Assembly (NCBI GenBank): GCA_016713965.1
Contig: JADJOC010000010.1
Coordinates: 248,001 to 312,000, forward strand
Source of the DNA: Chitinophagaceae bacterium
Lineage (GTDB): Bacteria; Bacteroidota; Bacteroidia; Chitinophagales; Chitinophagaceae
Length of the DNA: 64,000 nt
Direction: 5' to 3'
The translations under genes were made by a program, and so were the position numbers. The notes beneath the pieces were generated by a model that saw only the letters and a program-made list of their open reading frames with translations, ran no database searches and was not told the origin of the DNA. Shown piece by piece: positions 55,164-63,434 of the stretch; within the stretch, counting starts at the first letter, position 1, and each line of letters begins with the position of its first letter.

Positions 55164-55697
55164 TTATTGGTGTGGTGCGGCTAAATATGGAAAAGTGGCT
55201 GAAAATGCTTTATCATTTGCATTTACGTGATCGCTTGTAAGGCCTGGATTGCTCATGCCATTAGAACCGCCGAAAATTAGTAATAATTCTACATCAATAA
55301 CATCATCTGCTAATGCTCTTCCGGATAATGTATTGGCAGGCACACCATCAAAAAAAGTAGTAGGTCCTGTTGTTGAAACAGTCAATACATCTGTAGCCAA
55401 AGTAGCAGTAAGGCCCTGTGCATTTAAGCCTAACGCATTGGTAGTATACCCGGCATTTAATGCCAATAACTTATTTTGAAATTTTGTTTGAAAAGCAGCT
55501 CCCATAGTTGAGGGGGTAGTAGTATTAAATACATCTTTTTCTGCGGTATCAACAAATACTGTATTAATTGCCGGCCTTCCCATCTGGTCCTGCTGATCAT
55601 AATAAACAATAGCTACTGGTTCATCATCTTTTTTGCAAGAAGTTATGAATAAGCTTGCGCCAATGGCAAGTGTAAATATTTTTATTGTTGTTTTCAT
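55164..55697 (-). CDS. DUF4331 lipoprotein, C-terminal-half type
   Basis: The 177-aa protein has a lipoprotein signal (MKTTIKIFTLAIGASLFITSC, cut at Cys21), then YYDQQDQMGRPAINTVFVDT and AEKDVFN, which corresponds to the second half of DUF4331 proteins (QxxRxGxPxVN...KDxFN). The end (GGSNGMSNPGLTSDHVNAND, TFPYLAAPHQ) is also family-like. It follows the N-terminal-half gene on the same strand by 30 nt. Confidence 0.75.
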   Translation of the reverse strand: MKTTIKIFTLAIGASLFITSCKKDDEPVAIVYYDQQDQMGRPAINTVFVDTAEKDVFNTTTPSTMGAAFQTKFQNKLLALNAGYTTNALGLNAQGLTATLATDVLTVSTTGPTTFFDGVPANTLSGRALADDVIDVELLLIFGGSNGMSNPGLTSDHVNANDKAFSATFPYLAAPHQ

Positions 55698-55727
55698 CGT
55701 ATAATTTTTTACTGATTTTTAAATTGA

Positions 55728-56392
55728 TTAAGCTTTCTTTTTTGTTTCTAACCACACATTGATAGAGCCCGAACCTCCTAATAAAGATTTTGGAACTTCT
55801 ACTACCACACTCATCACATTTGTACCTTTAAAAGTATCAGTACCCGGATTGCTGAAACTGGTTTGGGTACCGGCAATAATCAGTTTATACCTGTTTAAGT
55901 CAAAAAAGAAAGGATCATCTCTCGGGCCTGCAAAAACTTTTACGCCTGATGTGCCTGTGGCAATAGTAGCATTAGCAGCATTATGAGCAGTTACTACTAC
56001 TTGTGCAGTAACACTGCTTTCTATTTTACTACGGATGCCTTTTTGTGCAGGAGCAATAGGACCAAATACCTGCATGCTGTTAGAAGCTGCATTGTATTTG
56101 CATTGTATAACAAGGTCTTCCACATTATCCTGGTTATTGTCGATATTAAATTCAATCAAAGTATTTTCATCAAATTTAGCAGCAGCTGTATTGGCGGGCG
56201 ACAATAAGCCTTGTGTATTGGCTACAAAAACTAATTTACTTTGATCCTGTGCACGGAAAACATATAAATCAGTAATATCAGTTTTTGGTTGGTAACAGCA
56301 GGCGAATCAATATGATCAGCTGCATAAATAATTCCGCCGGTGATAAAGACGGATAAGCCAATCGCAGCCAGTAATAATTTTTTCCGTTTCAT
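55728..56392 (-). CDS. DUF4331 exported protein, N-terminal-half type (frameshifted)
   Basis: From ATG 56,392 a signal (MKRKKLLLAAIGLSVFITGG) leads to AADHIDSPAVTNQKTDITDL and YVFRAQDQSKLVFVANTQGL after one base is added in the T5 run at 56,282-56,286. The rest (FDENTLIEFNIDNNQDNVED, FGPIAPAQKGIRSKI, FAGPRDDPFFFDLNRYKLII) is the first half of DUF4331. The product is about 221 aa. Together the two genes carry what is one protein elsewhere. Confidence 0.75.
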
Positions 56393-56503
56393 TTGTAGAT
56401 AATTTTTGATTAATAATTGTATTTTGAGGTCGCTTACTTTTCACAGTTACGAGATAAGTTTACTTTTAGATTTTTATTAACGTAATTATTAAATTAAAAA
56501 TAT

Positions 56504-56914
56504 ATGGCGTATTGGTTAGTGAAGTCAGAACCCTTTAAATACAGTTGGGATCAATTGGTAGAAGATAAAGAAACCTGCTGGGATAGCATCCGTAATTATA
56601 CTGCCCGGAATAATTTAAAAGCAATGAAAAAACGTGACCAGGTATTGTTTTATCATAGCAATGAAGGAATGGAAATTGTTGGAATCGCCATAGTGTCAAA
56701 AGAATTTTATCCCGATCCTACTACAGATGGAGATACATGGGTAGCGGTAGATTTAAAACCTGTAAAAAAACTGAAGCAACCAGTATCTTTAAAGATAATT
56801 AAAAAAGATAAACGTCTTGAGCAAATGGATTTAGTAAGGTTAGGCAGGCTTTCCGTACAATCTGTTAAAGAAGAGGAATGGGAAATAATTATGGAACTGG
56901 CTAATGAAAAATAA
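56504..56914 (+). CDS. EVE-domain protein
   Basis: The 136-aa protein is a complete EVE domain, a PUA-like fold: MAYWLVKSEPFKYSWDQLVE, CWDSIRNYTARNNLKAMKK, DQVLFYHSNEGMEIVGIAIV and LVRLGRLSVQSVKEEEW. EVE domains bind modified bases in DNA or RNA. It is 15 nt upstream of cobB on the same strand. Confidence 0.9.
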   Translation: MAYWLVKSEPFKYSWDQLVEDKETCWDSIRNYTARNNLKAMKKRDQVLFYHSNEGMEIVGIAIVSKEFYPDPTTDGDTWVAVDLKPVKKLKQPVSLKIIKKDKRLEQMDLVRLGRLSVQSVKEEEWEIIMELANEK

Positions 56915-56929
56915 AAATATTTAGCAGCT

Positions 56930-57625
56930 ATGATAAAAAAAAATATTGTTGTGCTTACCGGGGCAGGCATTAGTGCAGAAAGCGGCTTGCAAACTTTTAG
57001 GGATAGCGATGGCTTGTGGATGGGGCATAAAGTGCAGGATGTAGCTACGCCAGGCGCATTTAAGAAAAATCCTCAATTAGTTTTGGATTTTTATAACCAG
57101 CGTAGAAAAGATGTGGCGGCAGCAAAACCTAATGCAGCCCATACAGGACTTGTGGATTTAGAAAAATATTTTGATATTACGATCATTACACAAAATGTTG
57201 ATGACCTGCATGAGCGGGCCGGGTCAACAAATGTTTTACACCTACATGGTGAAATATTTAAAATGCGAAGCGTAGCCGATGAGAATACTATTTATGAAAT
57301 ACGCAGTGATATTACTGTAGGAGATAAGGCAAAAGATGGAACCCAGCTAAGGCCGCATATTGTTTGGTTTGAAGAACCGGTACCTATGATAGAAAAAGCC
57401 ATTGAATGTATGAAGGGTGCCGATTTTTTTGTAGTGGTTGGAACTTCATTACAAGTATATCCTGCAGCGTCATTGTTGCATTACGCACCTTCATATTTAC
57501 CTAAGTTTATTATTGATAAAAAAATACCAGCAGTGCAAAGTTATCCTAACCTTACCTGTATTGAAAAACCTGCAAGTGAAGGAGTAGAAGAATTAAAAAA
57601 TATATTATTGCTCAAGCCTCTGTAA
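56930..57625 (+). CDS. cobB: NAD-dependent protein deacylase (Sir2/CobB)
   Basis: Sirtuins remove acyl groups from lysines, consuming NAD. The 231-aa protein has GAGISAESGLQTFRDSDGLW at 11-30, TQNVDDLHERAG, the catalytic His106 in HLHGE, and RPHIVWFEE. Y55 and R58 in FYNQRR match the pair that gives desuccinylase or demalonylase preference in class III sirtuins. The zinc-binding cysteines usual between HGE and RPHIVWF are absent here. Confidence 0.93.
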   Translation: MIKKNIVVLTGAGISAESGLQTFRDSDGLWMGHKVQDVATPGAFKKNPQLVLDFYNQRRKDVAAAKPNAAHTGLVDLEKYFDITIITQNVDDLHERAGSTNVLHLHGEIFKMRSVADENTIYEIRSDITVGDKAKDGTQLRPHIVWFEEPVPMIEKAIECMKGADFFVVVGTSLQVYPAASLLHYAPSYLPKFIIDKKIPAVQSYPNLTCIEKPASEGVEELKNILLLKPL

Positions 57626-57626
57626 T

Positions 57627-58910
57627 CTATTCTTGAATACCATCATTTTCAACAAAACCAATGCCCAGGTATTTTAATTCTTCCAGTACAGGAGTATAAA
57701 TTTCTTTAATTACAGGAATATGCAACCCGGTTAAGGTAATAACATTGTTTAATATTAATTTAGCAGCGATACCTAATGGCAGCCCGACAGTTTTTGCCAT
57801 GGCTGTCCGCAGGTTATCTTCACCTTTTACAATCAGGCTGCTGTTAATAAGATGTTTTTTCCCGTTTAATGTATATTCAATTTCATGCAGCATTACAATC
57901 ATGTCTTTATCATGCGGTTGCATGGCTAATTTATTTTCTAATAAGTATTGTAAGATATCAGCAGAATTTTTTGCAGCAGCAGGAACTATATCCTGGTCAA
58001 ATAAACACAAATATTGCAGCATATATTTATTGCTTTCATTTACCGATGGTAAAATATTTGCAGACCATTTTGCAAAGGTTAATCCTGTCGGATCAATTGT
58101 TTTTGTATCATCAGTTAACCCCGCATCTGCAATAGCTTTCCAACCTGTGCAAAATCCAGGGTGGCGTAAAGTAGTTCTTAAAAAGGTAACAGCTTTTTCT
58201 AAATGATATAAGGGAATATAACTTAAAGAGTCCCTGTTAGGATAAAAAGCCAATGGTTCTAAACCGTCAACATGAACCTTGTTGCAGTCCTTAAATAATT
58301 CTTCATATTTTTTATGTACCAATTTGTTGTTCAATTTATAATCTGCCCCCGCTTTGCCTGCAAGTACCACATTGCGTGGGTTCCAGCTTATTTTGTAATG
58401 CCAGGGGTTATCATCGCTTTCAGCAGATACTAATCCGCCACAATGGCTTTTAAAACAGGTAATTGTTCCTCCTTTATATTCTATATCATCTATGATTTTC
58501 ATGGCGCTCATATGATCGATACCCGGGTCAAGGCCCATTTCACAAATGAACAACAAATTTTTGCTGTCAATATTTTTTTGTAATTTTTTAATATTATCGT
58601 CTATGTATGAAGCAGTCAATAAATTTTTAGAAAAAATAACGCAATCCTTTGCTATTAAAAAGTGCAAAGAGGGAGGCATCAGCGATATTACTATATCTGC
58701 ACGCTGAATTAAAGTCGATCGTTGTTCGTTATTCGTGATATCAATTTCAATTGCTTCAGCAGCGATGCTGTTTTTTGTTTTTAATAAAATTTGTTCTTTA
58801 TTAGCATCTGCAATACATATTTTCCACATATTTGCAGGGGCATTTTCAATTAGATAATCTATTAAAACAGTGGCCGATTTTCCGGCGCCAAATAAAAGTA
58901 TAGTTTTCAA
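57627..58910 (-). CDS. Saccharopine dehydrogenase-like protein
   Basis: The 427-aa protein has an N-terminal Rossmann site (ILLFGAGKSATVLIDYL), IVISLMPPSLH, CEMGLDPGIDHMSAMKIIDD and CGGLVSAESDDNPWHYKISW, matching saccharopine dehydrogenase C-terminal-type enzymes (Lys9-like). These link lysine and glutamate-semialdehyde metabolism. Without pathway neighbours the exact reaction is not certain. It converges on cobB with 1 nt between stops. Confidence 0.88.
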   Translation of the reverse strand: MKTILLFGAGKSATVLIDYLIENAPANMWKICIADANKEQILLKTKNSIAAEAIEIDITNNEQRSTLIQRADIVISLMPPSLHFLIAKDCVIFSKNLLTASYIDDNIKKLQKNIDSKNLLFICEMGLDPGIDHMSAMKIIDDIEYKGGTITCFKSHCGGLVSAESDDNPWHYKISWNPRNVVLAGKAGADYKLNNKLVHKKYEELFKDCNKVHVDGLEPLAFYPNRDSLSYIPLYHLEKAVTFLRTTLRHPGFCTGWKAIADAGLTDDTKTIDPTGLTFAKWSANILPSVNESNKYMLQYLCLFDQDIVPAAAKNSADILQYLLENKLAMQPHDKDMIVMLHEIEYTLNGKKHLINSSLIVKGEDNLRTAMAKTVGLPLGIAAKLILNNVITLTGLHIPVIKEIYTPVLEELKYLGIGFVENDGIQE

Positions 58911-59377
58911 ACAATATTTTTTGCAAAGTAAATGAATTTATAGGATTAGGTAGAATAAGCGCAAATTAAAGATCTGAAATTACTTACTACTGTTTTTTAA
59001 TAAGTTTTGTTACCCGGCCTCGAAAAAATAGCGTAAAGAAATTTACAAAGTGAAGCGTAAAGCAGCGAAAATGATAATATAAAGTACAAAAGCTGATAAT
59101 GGTATTGGTTCATTAGTGTGCAAAAGTTCAAGTGTAGCTTTTTCGCTGTAGCGCAACGAAGTAAATTTTAGCTATTTATTCGCAGCCTTGATTTTTTTGT
59201 TACTTTTTTTATTAAGAAAAAAGTAAATAGAGGGTAACTCAATACCATAGTAACTTTGAACTTAAAATTCCTAATCCTATGAATTAAAGCGAATTTTATT
59301 TTTAACAAAATCCTGTATGGAATTTAAAGATTACAGCATCTGATGGTTCACAACTATACAACTTATTAATTTACCAT
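58911..59377. other. Intergenic stretch with a poly-T/A hairpin
   Basis: About 467 nt without an ORF. TTACTTTTTT (59,200-59,209) and AAAAAAGTAA (59,217-59,226) form a 10-bp hairpin with loop TATTAAG, which may act as a terminator. No RNA gene recognised. Confidence 0.45.
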
Positions 59378-60214
59378 ATGCAAAAAGTAAAATTCCTTAC
59401 ATTTCTAATCAGTATAAGCCTCGGCTGTAATTCAGCCCCTAAGCCTGATCCTGGATCAATTCCCGGAAATAAAAATCCATCATCATTAAAGAATGAATTG
59501 AAATTTGATACTTCAGTAAAAGTTGTTCATATCCTGGTAGCTTTATGCGATAATAAATACCAGGGCATTGTACCTGTTCCTGATAAAATTGGCAACGGCC
59601 AGGATCCTGGTAATAACTTATATTGGGGATGTGGCTATGGTATCCGGAGTTATTTTAAAAATAGCAAAGAATGGAAGCTCATCAGGATACAAAAGTTAAC
59701 AGGCGTAAAACTTGAAAGAATAATATTTAAGCACAAAACAAAAAATTATTATTTAGTAGCAGATGCATTTGACGGGCAATACATTCAACAATGCACTGAA
59801 GATTTTTTAAACAGCTGTTCCGGAAAATTAAAAGATACTGTACAAATTAATAATGTTACAATCGGAATTAATGGAAATGCCCGGTTGCTTTCTTACATTG
59901 GGCATGACGGGTTAATGGATTTTCAATTATCCCAAACCTTTGAAAATACAGATGGTAAAAAAAGGGATTGCATTATTTTAGCCTGCATCAGCAAAAAATA
60001 TTTTGCACCACACTTAAAACAAACCGGTGCTTATCCATTGGTATGGACAACAGGATTAATGGCACCTGAAGCCTACACGGTGCATGACGCTATTTCGCCT
60101 TACATCAATAATCAGCCACATGATACTATACGAATGGCAGCCGCTAAAGCTTATTCCAGGTATCAAAAGTGCAGTGAAAAAGCGGCTAAGAATTTATTGG
60201 TAGGAGGTTGGTGA
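59378..60214 (+). CDS. Lipoprotein of an uncharacterised Bacteroidota family
   Basis: The 278-aa protein has a lipoprotein signal MQKVKFLTFLISISLGC (Cys17) and a mature domain: VVHILVALCDNKYQGIVPVP, GNGQDPGNNLYWGCGYGIRS, NYYLVADAFDGQYIQQCTED and VWTTGLMAPEAYTVHDAISP. I recognise the pattern only as a conserved unnamed family. The invariant Cys, Asp and Gly blocks suggest an enzyme, but no activity can be assigned. Confidence 0.65.
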   Translation: MQKVKFLTFLISISLGCNSAPKPDPGSIPGNKNPSSLKNELKFDTSVKVVHILVALCDNKYQGIVPVPDKIGNGQDPGNNLYWGCGYGIRSYFKNSKEWKLIRIQKLTGVKLERIIFKHKTKNYYLVADAFDGQYIQQCTEDFLNSCSGKLKDTVQINNVTIGINGNARLLSYIGHDGLMDFQLSQTFENTDGKKRDCIILACISKKYFAPHLKQTGAYPLVWTTGLMAPEAYTVHDAISPYINNQPHDTIRMAAAKAYSRYQKCSEKAAKNLLVGGW

Positions 60215-60282
60215 TGTGGTTGTACATCTTGTTTTAAATTGTAAAATTCTTAAATATATTTTTTTTATTTCGTTTACTGGCT

Positions 60283-60364
60283 CTTTGAATTGCGCCGTCC
60301 TTTGAATTGCACCGCCCTTTAGGGCGGTGATAATAATATCATATTTTTATGTGGCTTTAGCCAC
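60283..60364. repeat. REP-like palindromic element with direct repeats
   Basis: CTTTGAATTGCGCCGTCC is followed by TTTGAATTGCACCGCCC, then the perfect palindrome CACCGCCCT TT AGGGCGGTG (60,310-60,329) and a second hairpin GTGGC TTTA GCCAC (60,351-60,364). This resembles REP elements mobilised by tyrosine transposases (RAYT), but no transposase is in the window. Confidence 0.55.
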
Positions 60365-60420
60365 AAAAAATAATTTATATTTTGTACCGGGCTTTTATAC
60401 ACCTATTCAACTGCATTGGC

Positions 60421-60451
60421 GTCGCACTCTTGTACAATATATCTATATTGA
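60421..60451 (+). repeat. Copy 2 of a dispersed 31-nt repeat
   Basis: GTCGCACTCTTGTACAATAT and 11 more bases match 39,736-39,766 at 27 of 31 positions, in the same orientation. Both copies lie just after a palindromic element. It overlaps the 3' end of the cupin gene region by 9 nt. Confidence 0.6.
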
Positions 60452-60790
60452 ACTTTTTAAAAAATCACCATCAATAATAAGCAGCTTAACACCATTTTCT
60501 GAAACCGAACGATGAGAGCTAAGGTCATCAGAAACAACATAAGTCATTCCCTTCGTTAGAACAGCACTTTTTCCATTCTCAAATTCACTCACAAACTCTC
60601 CTTCCAGGCAATAAACGATGTGGCCTTTCTGGCACCAGTGATCGGCTAAATAATTTTTAGAATATTCCACCAAACGGATTCTAAGGCCGCTAAACTGAAT
60701 GGTTTGCCAAAATGCTGTTCCCGTTTCTCCGGGATATTCAACTTTTTCAATAAGAGTCCAGTCAATAGTTTGAAATGGGATGTTGATCAT
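60443..60790 (-). CDS. DHCW-motif-like cupin-fold protein
   Basis: The 115-aa protein is a small cupin barrel: IPFQTIDWTLIEKVEYPGET, GLRIRLVEYSKNYLADHWCQ, KGHIVYCLEGEFVSEFENG and MTYVVSDDLSSHRS. The ADHWC-QKGH segment gives His/Cys metal-ligand candidates. Family members are uncharacterised. Confidence 0.75.
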   Translation of the reverse strand: MINIPFQTIDWTLIEKVEYPGETGTAFWQTIQFSGLRIRLVEYSKNYLADHWCQKGHIVYCLEGEFVSEFENGKSAVLTKGMTYVVSDDLSSHRSVSENGVKLLIIDGDFLKSSI

Positions 60791-60855
60791 TTAAATAGTA
60801 TGATTTTAGATTACAATATCTTGAATTTTATTATTCACATTCTTTCATCTTCCGC

Positions 60856-61686
60856 TCAACCAATTTTCCCTTTTTTTTCATCCCATTTATAGCACTGTTC
60901 TTTTATTAAAACCATTTTATTTTTAACTACTTTATACTCTGCAGTGGTTACAGAAGCCCCTGCACAACATTGGTTTCGTTCTGTAATTCTTTTAGTTTTA
61001 TTATTAAACTCCAATGAAACACCTGAAAAGCCACTTTCAAAAAATGTATTGGTTTTAGCATCAAATAAAAAATATAAGCTTGAAGTATTTGGGCCTGCGT
61101 AACTTGATTCAAATACAGAAAAATCTTTAATTCCATCAAAATTGTAATCACCAACAGTTATATTATTTAATCCCCGAAGCTGGCAGTCAAGGTCAATTTT
61201 CTGAAGAAGCTTATCTGTTTTCTTTTCCAATATTTTTACTCCTGTTACCACATAACCGTCCCCGGAGATAATAAGCTTGAAGTATTTATTGCCCAACGTA
61301 ACGGGCTGAATAATTTCCTTAATGCTGTCACCATTATTTAAATTTTTACTTAAACTTATCTTAAGTTGCTTTTTAGTTTTAAGATTTGTCCAGGTGCCAG
61401 CCATTGCATTATTTTCAGCATCAAAATTTTCAAAAACTAATGATGCAATATTTTTTTTTGTTTTATCTTTTTCAAATAGTGTCAATTTACCCTTTTGTAT
61501 TTCACCATCTAAGATAATTGGCTCATCAAAATCGGAATAGGCATAAATGGCCCTTACTTCTTTGTCCAAATAAATGTCGGTAACCAATTCAATTGGATAT
61601 TTATCAATAAACCCCGAATAGCTTACCTGGCTAAATGATTTAAACGAGGCTAAAAGAAATGCCAGTATGTAAACTGTTTTTTTCAT
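60856..61686 (-). CDS. Exported XAC2610-like protein
   Basis: The 276-aa protein has a signal peptide (MKKTVYILAFLLASFKSFSQ), an N-terminal beta domain (FIDKYPIELVTDIYLDKEVR) and a C-terminal part with VGDYNFDGIKDFSVFESSYA (FG-GAP-like Ca-binding loop DxNxDGxxD) and RNQCCAGASVTTAEYKVV. It fits the XAC2610 type of secreted proteins, whose function is unknown. Confidence 0.6.
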   Translation of the reverse strand: MKKTVYILAFLLASFKSFSQVSYSGFIDKYPIELVTDIYLDKEVRAIYAYSDFDEPIILDGEIQKGKLTLFEKDKTKKNIASLVFENFDAENNAMAGTWTNLKTKKQLKISLSKNLNNGDSIKEIIQPVTLGNKYFKLIISGDGYVVTGVKILEKKTDKLLQKIDLDCQLRGLNNITVGDYNFDGIKDFSVFESSYAGPNTSSLYFLFDAKTNTFFESGFSGVSLEFNNKTKRITERNQCCAGASVTTAEYKVVKNKMVLIKEQCYKWDEKKGKIG

Positions 61687-61780
61687 TCAAAGTAATTTAA
61701 ATACAAATTTAGTATACAATTTTTCATAGCAATGCGTTAGCGGTCATATAGCTTAGCCTATGATGCACAGAAGCTGATGC

Positions 61781-62923
61781 TTACTTCTTTAATGACACTC
61801 CTAATAGCTTATAACCTTCTTCCGTTCTAAGAAACACGAAATGTTCCTGAAAATCTATTTCATAATCTTTATAGAAGCCTGCTTGAATACCTGTTAATGA
61901 TTTCCGACTTTTTTTATAGTATGTCAGCATAACATCAAAAGCAGGAAATCTTTGCCTGTTATACCCACAAGCATCATAATATTTATTAAATAGTTTGCTT
62001 TCACTCATAAAAGGACTGGTACTTTCCTGGCTGATGGAAAGCTCTTTAAGACTGCTGGTTTGAAACCTTTCTGCTGTAAGCGCTTTTGGAAATGCATTCA
62101 AAAACTTATTTTTATTTATACCTGTCCAGCCATTTTTTTCCGACCAATACGTTACTTCCGCAAAGAGGGTACTTAAGATGCTTTTCTTTGAATTTAATGT
62201 TGGGAGAAAAGAAGTGTAAAACCATTTTGCAAATTCTTTTTCATAGTTAATAAAAGAATAGGTGGTATTATTTCTTCCTTTAATAGTAATGTAAATACTT
62301 GTATCGACTGATGCGTTGTTCACTTTTTTTGAATACCAGTCAATACTACCTAAATCAATTTTTAAGCTGTCGGCAAGTATTTCATTTTTATCGTTGATTA
62401 AAATTGTTTCTCCACCGCTCCAGCCTAAGTGCTCACAATTTAATGTATCTGTGATGATATCGCCCAGGCATTTTCGTGTGGCATTTCTTAGCGCAACAGA
62501 AACTCCATTGTGAAAAGGTAAAGCTTCATTATACATTGCAGGAATTACAGCTATTCCATTTTTGTCAAAAAAACCGACCCTGTCTTTCTTTTTGTCTTTG
62601 AATAATATTTTTCCTTCACTTTCACAATCAAAAGTAAAGTCAAACGCAAACACACTGTCTTGTCCAATCTTTCTACCATCTTTCAGTAAATAATACGATT
62701 TGCTAAAACTGGCACCAGGTTCAGCTACAGCAATAATGTTATAAAATGTGTCTGCATTTGTAGGGTATACAAAGCTGGCCGGGATTTTAATATTGCCTTT
62801 TAAATCTTTGTAACCCGACAGTTCACTAGTTGTATCAAAAAAACGTACCCAGGCATTTTCTGACTGTGCAAATGAGGCCTGTGTTAGCAATAATATAATT
62901 ATGAAAAAAGTAGTTTGTTTCAA
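61781..62923 (-). CDS. Exported WG-repeat-like protein
   Basis: The 380-aa protein has a signal peptide (MKQTTFFIIILLLTQASFAQ), then WG-type units: VRFFDTTSELSGYKDLKGNI, ILFKDKKKDRVGFFDKNGIA and VIPAMYNEALPFHNGVSVAL. The C-terminal half has no recognised domain. It is transcribed alone, in the same orientation as the XAC2610-like gene. Confidence 0.7.
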   Translation of the reverse strand: MKQTTFFIIILLLTQASFAQSENAWVRFFDTTSELSGYKDLKGNIKIPASFVYPTNADTFYNIIAVAEPGASFSKSYYLLKDGRKIGQDSVFAFDFTFDCESEGKILFKDKKKDRVGFFDKNGIAVIPAMYNEALPFHNGVSVALRNATRKCLGDIITDTLNCEHLGWSGGETILINDKNEILADSLKIDLGSIDWYSKKVNNASVDTSIYITIKGRNNTTYSFINYEKEFAKWFYTSFLPTLNSKKSILSTLFAEVTYWSEKNGWTGINKNKFLNAFPKALTAERFQTSSLKELSISQESTSPFMSESKLFNKYYDACGYNRQRFPAFDVMLTYYKKSRKSLTGIQAGFYKDYEIDFQEHFVFLRTEEGYKLLGVSLKK

Positions 62924-63077
62924 TGATGGAAGTATTATAATTAAATGAACAAATGTAACTCAAATATAGCCCAATCTCATATTAATCAAAAATTAAATAA
63001 GTGCTTAAGTAATGTTTTTAAACAAATAATAAAGCAGTATTATATAATGCCCAATTCACATTCTGCTGCTTCATGGG

Positions 63078-63161
63078 CTGCAGGATGCGAAAGGCCGATC
63101 CGCCTTGGGCGGAGAGGGCCCGGAGTGCAACGGAGGGCCGTAGCGATAGCGGAGCCTGCAG
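63078..63161. repeat. GC-rich palindromic intergenic element
   Basis: CTGCAGG (63,078-63,084) and CCTGCAG (63,155-63,161) close about 84 nt that include TCCGCC TTG GGCGGA (63,099-63,113) and GGGCC/GGCCC-type pairs. It is far more GC-rich than its surroundings, as expected for a dispersed element or structured RNA. Confidence 0.55.
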
Positions 63162-63222
63162 CAGCCTGGACAAATGCTGATTAATGATATAAAGCCTACA
63201 GCCCCAAAGTTTTTTTATAGGC

Positions 63223-63295
63223 ACACGGATAATACTGATGCAACGGATTAAAACGGATTTTTTATATAAATCTGTATCATCAGTATTATCTGTGT
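63223..63295. repeat. Long inverted repeat upstream of gyrA
   Basis: ACACGGATAATACTGATG (63,223-63,240) pairs with CATCAGTATTATCTGTGT (63,278-63,295) over 18 bp with one G-U pair. Inside, ACGGATTT pairs with AAATCTGT. A related string (AAATCCGTACTATCCGTTTT) follows at 63,354-63,373. It is 140 nt upstream of gyrA and does not code. Confidence 0.6.
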
Positions 63296-63434
63296 TCCTA
63301 TGCCAGTTTTTGTTTTGGCCATAAAAAACGGATAAAAAACAAATTTGCCGTGTAAATCCGTACTATCCGTTTTATCCATGTTTCCATCACCAGAAACCAC
63401 CTAAAATCGTTAACTTCGCCACCTATTAACTATT

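Noticed and set aside
60215..60442. Complete insertion sequence
   Set aside because: Palindromes are present but there is no transposase ORF, so only a REP-like element is reported.
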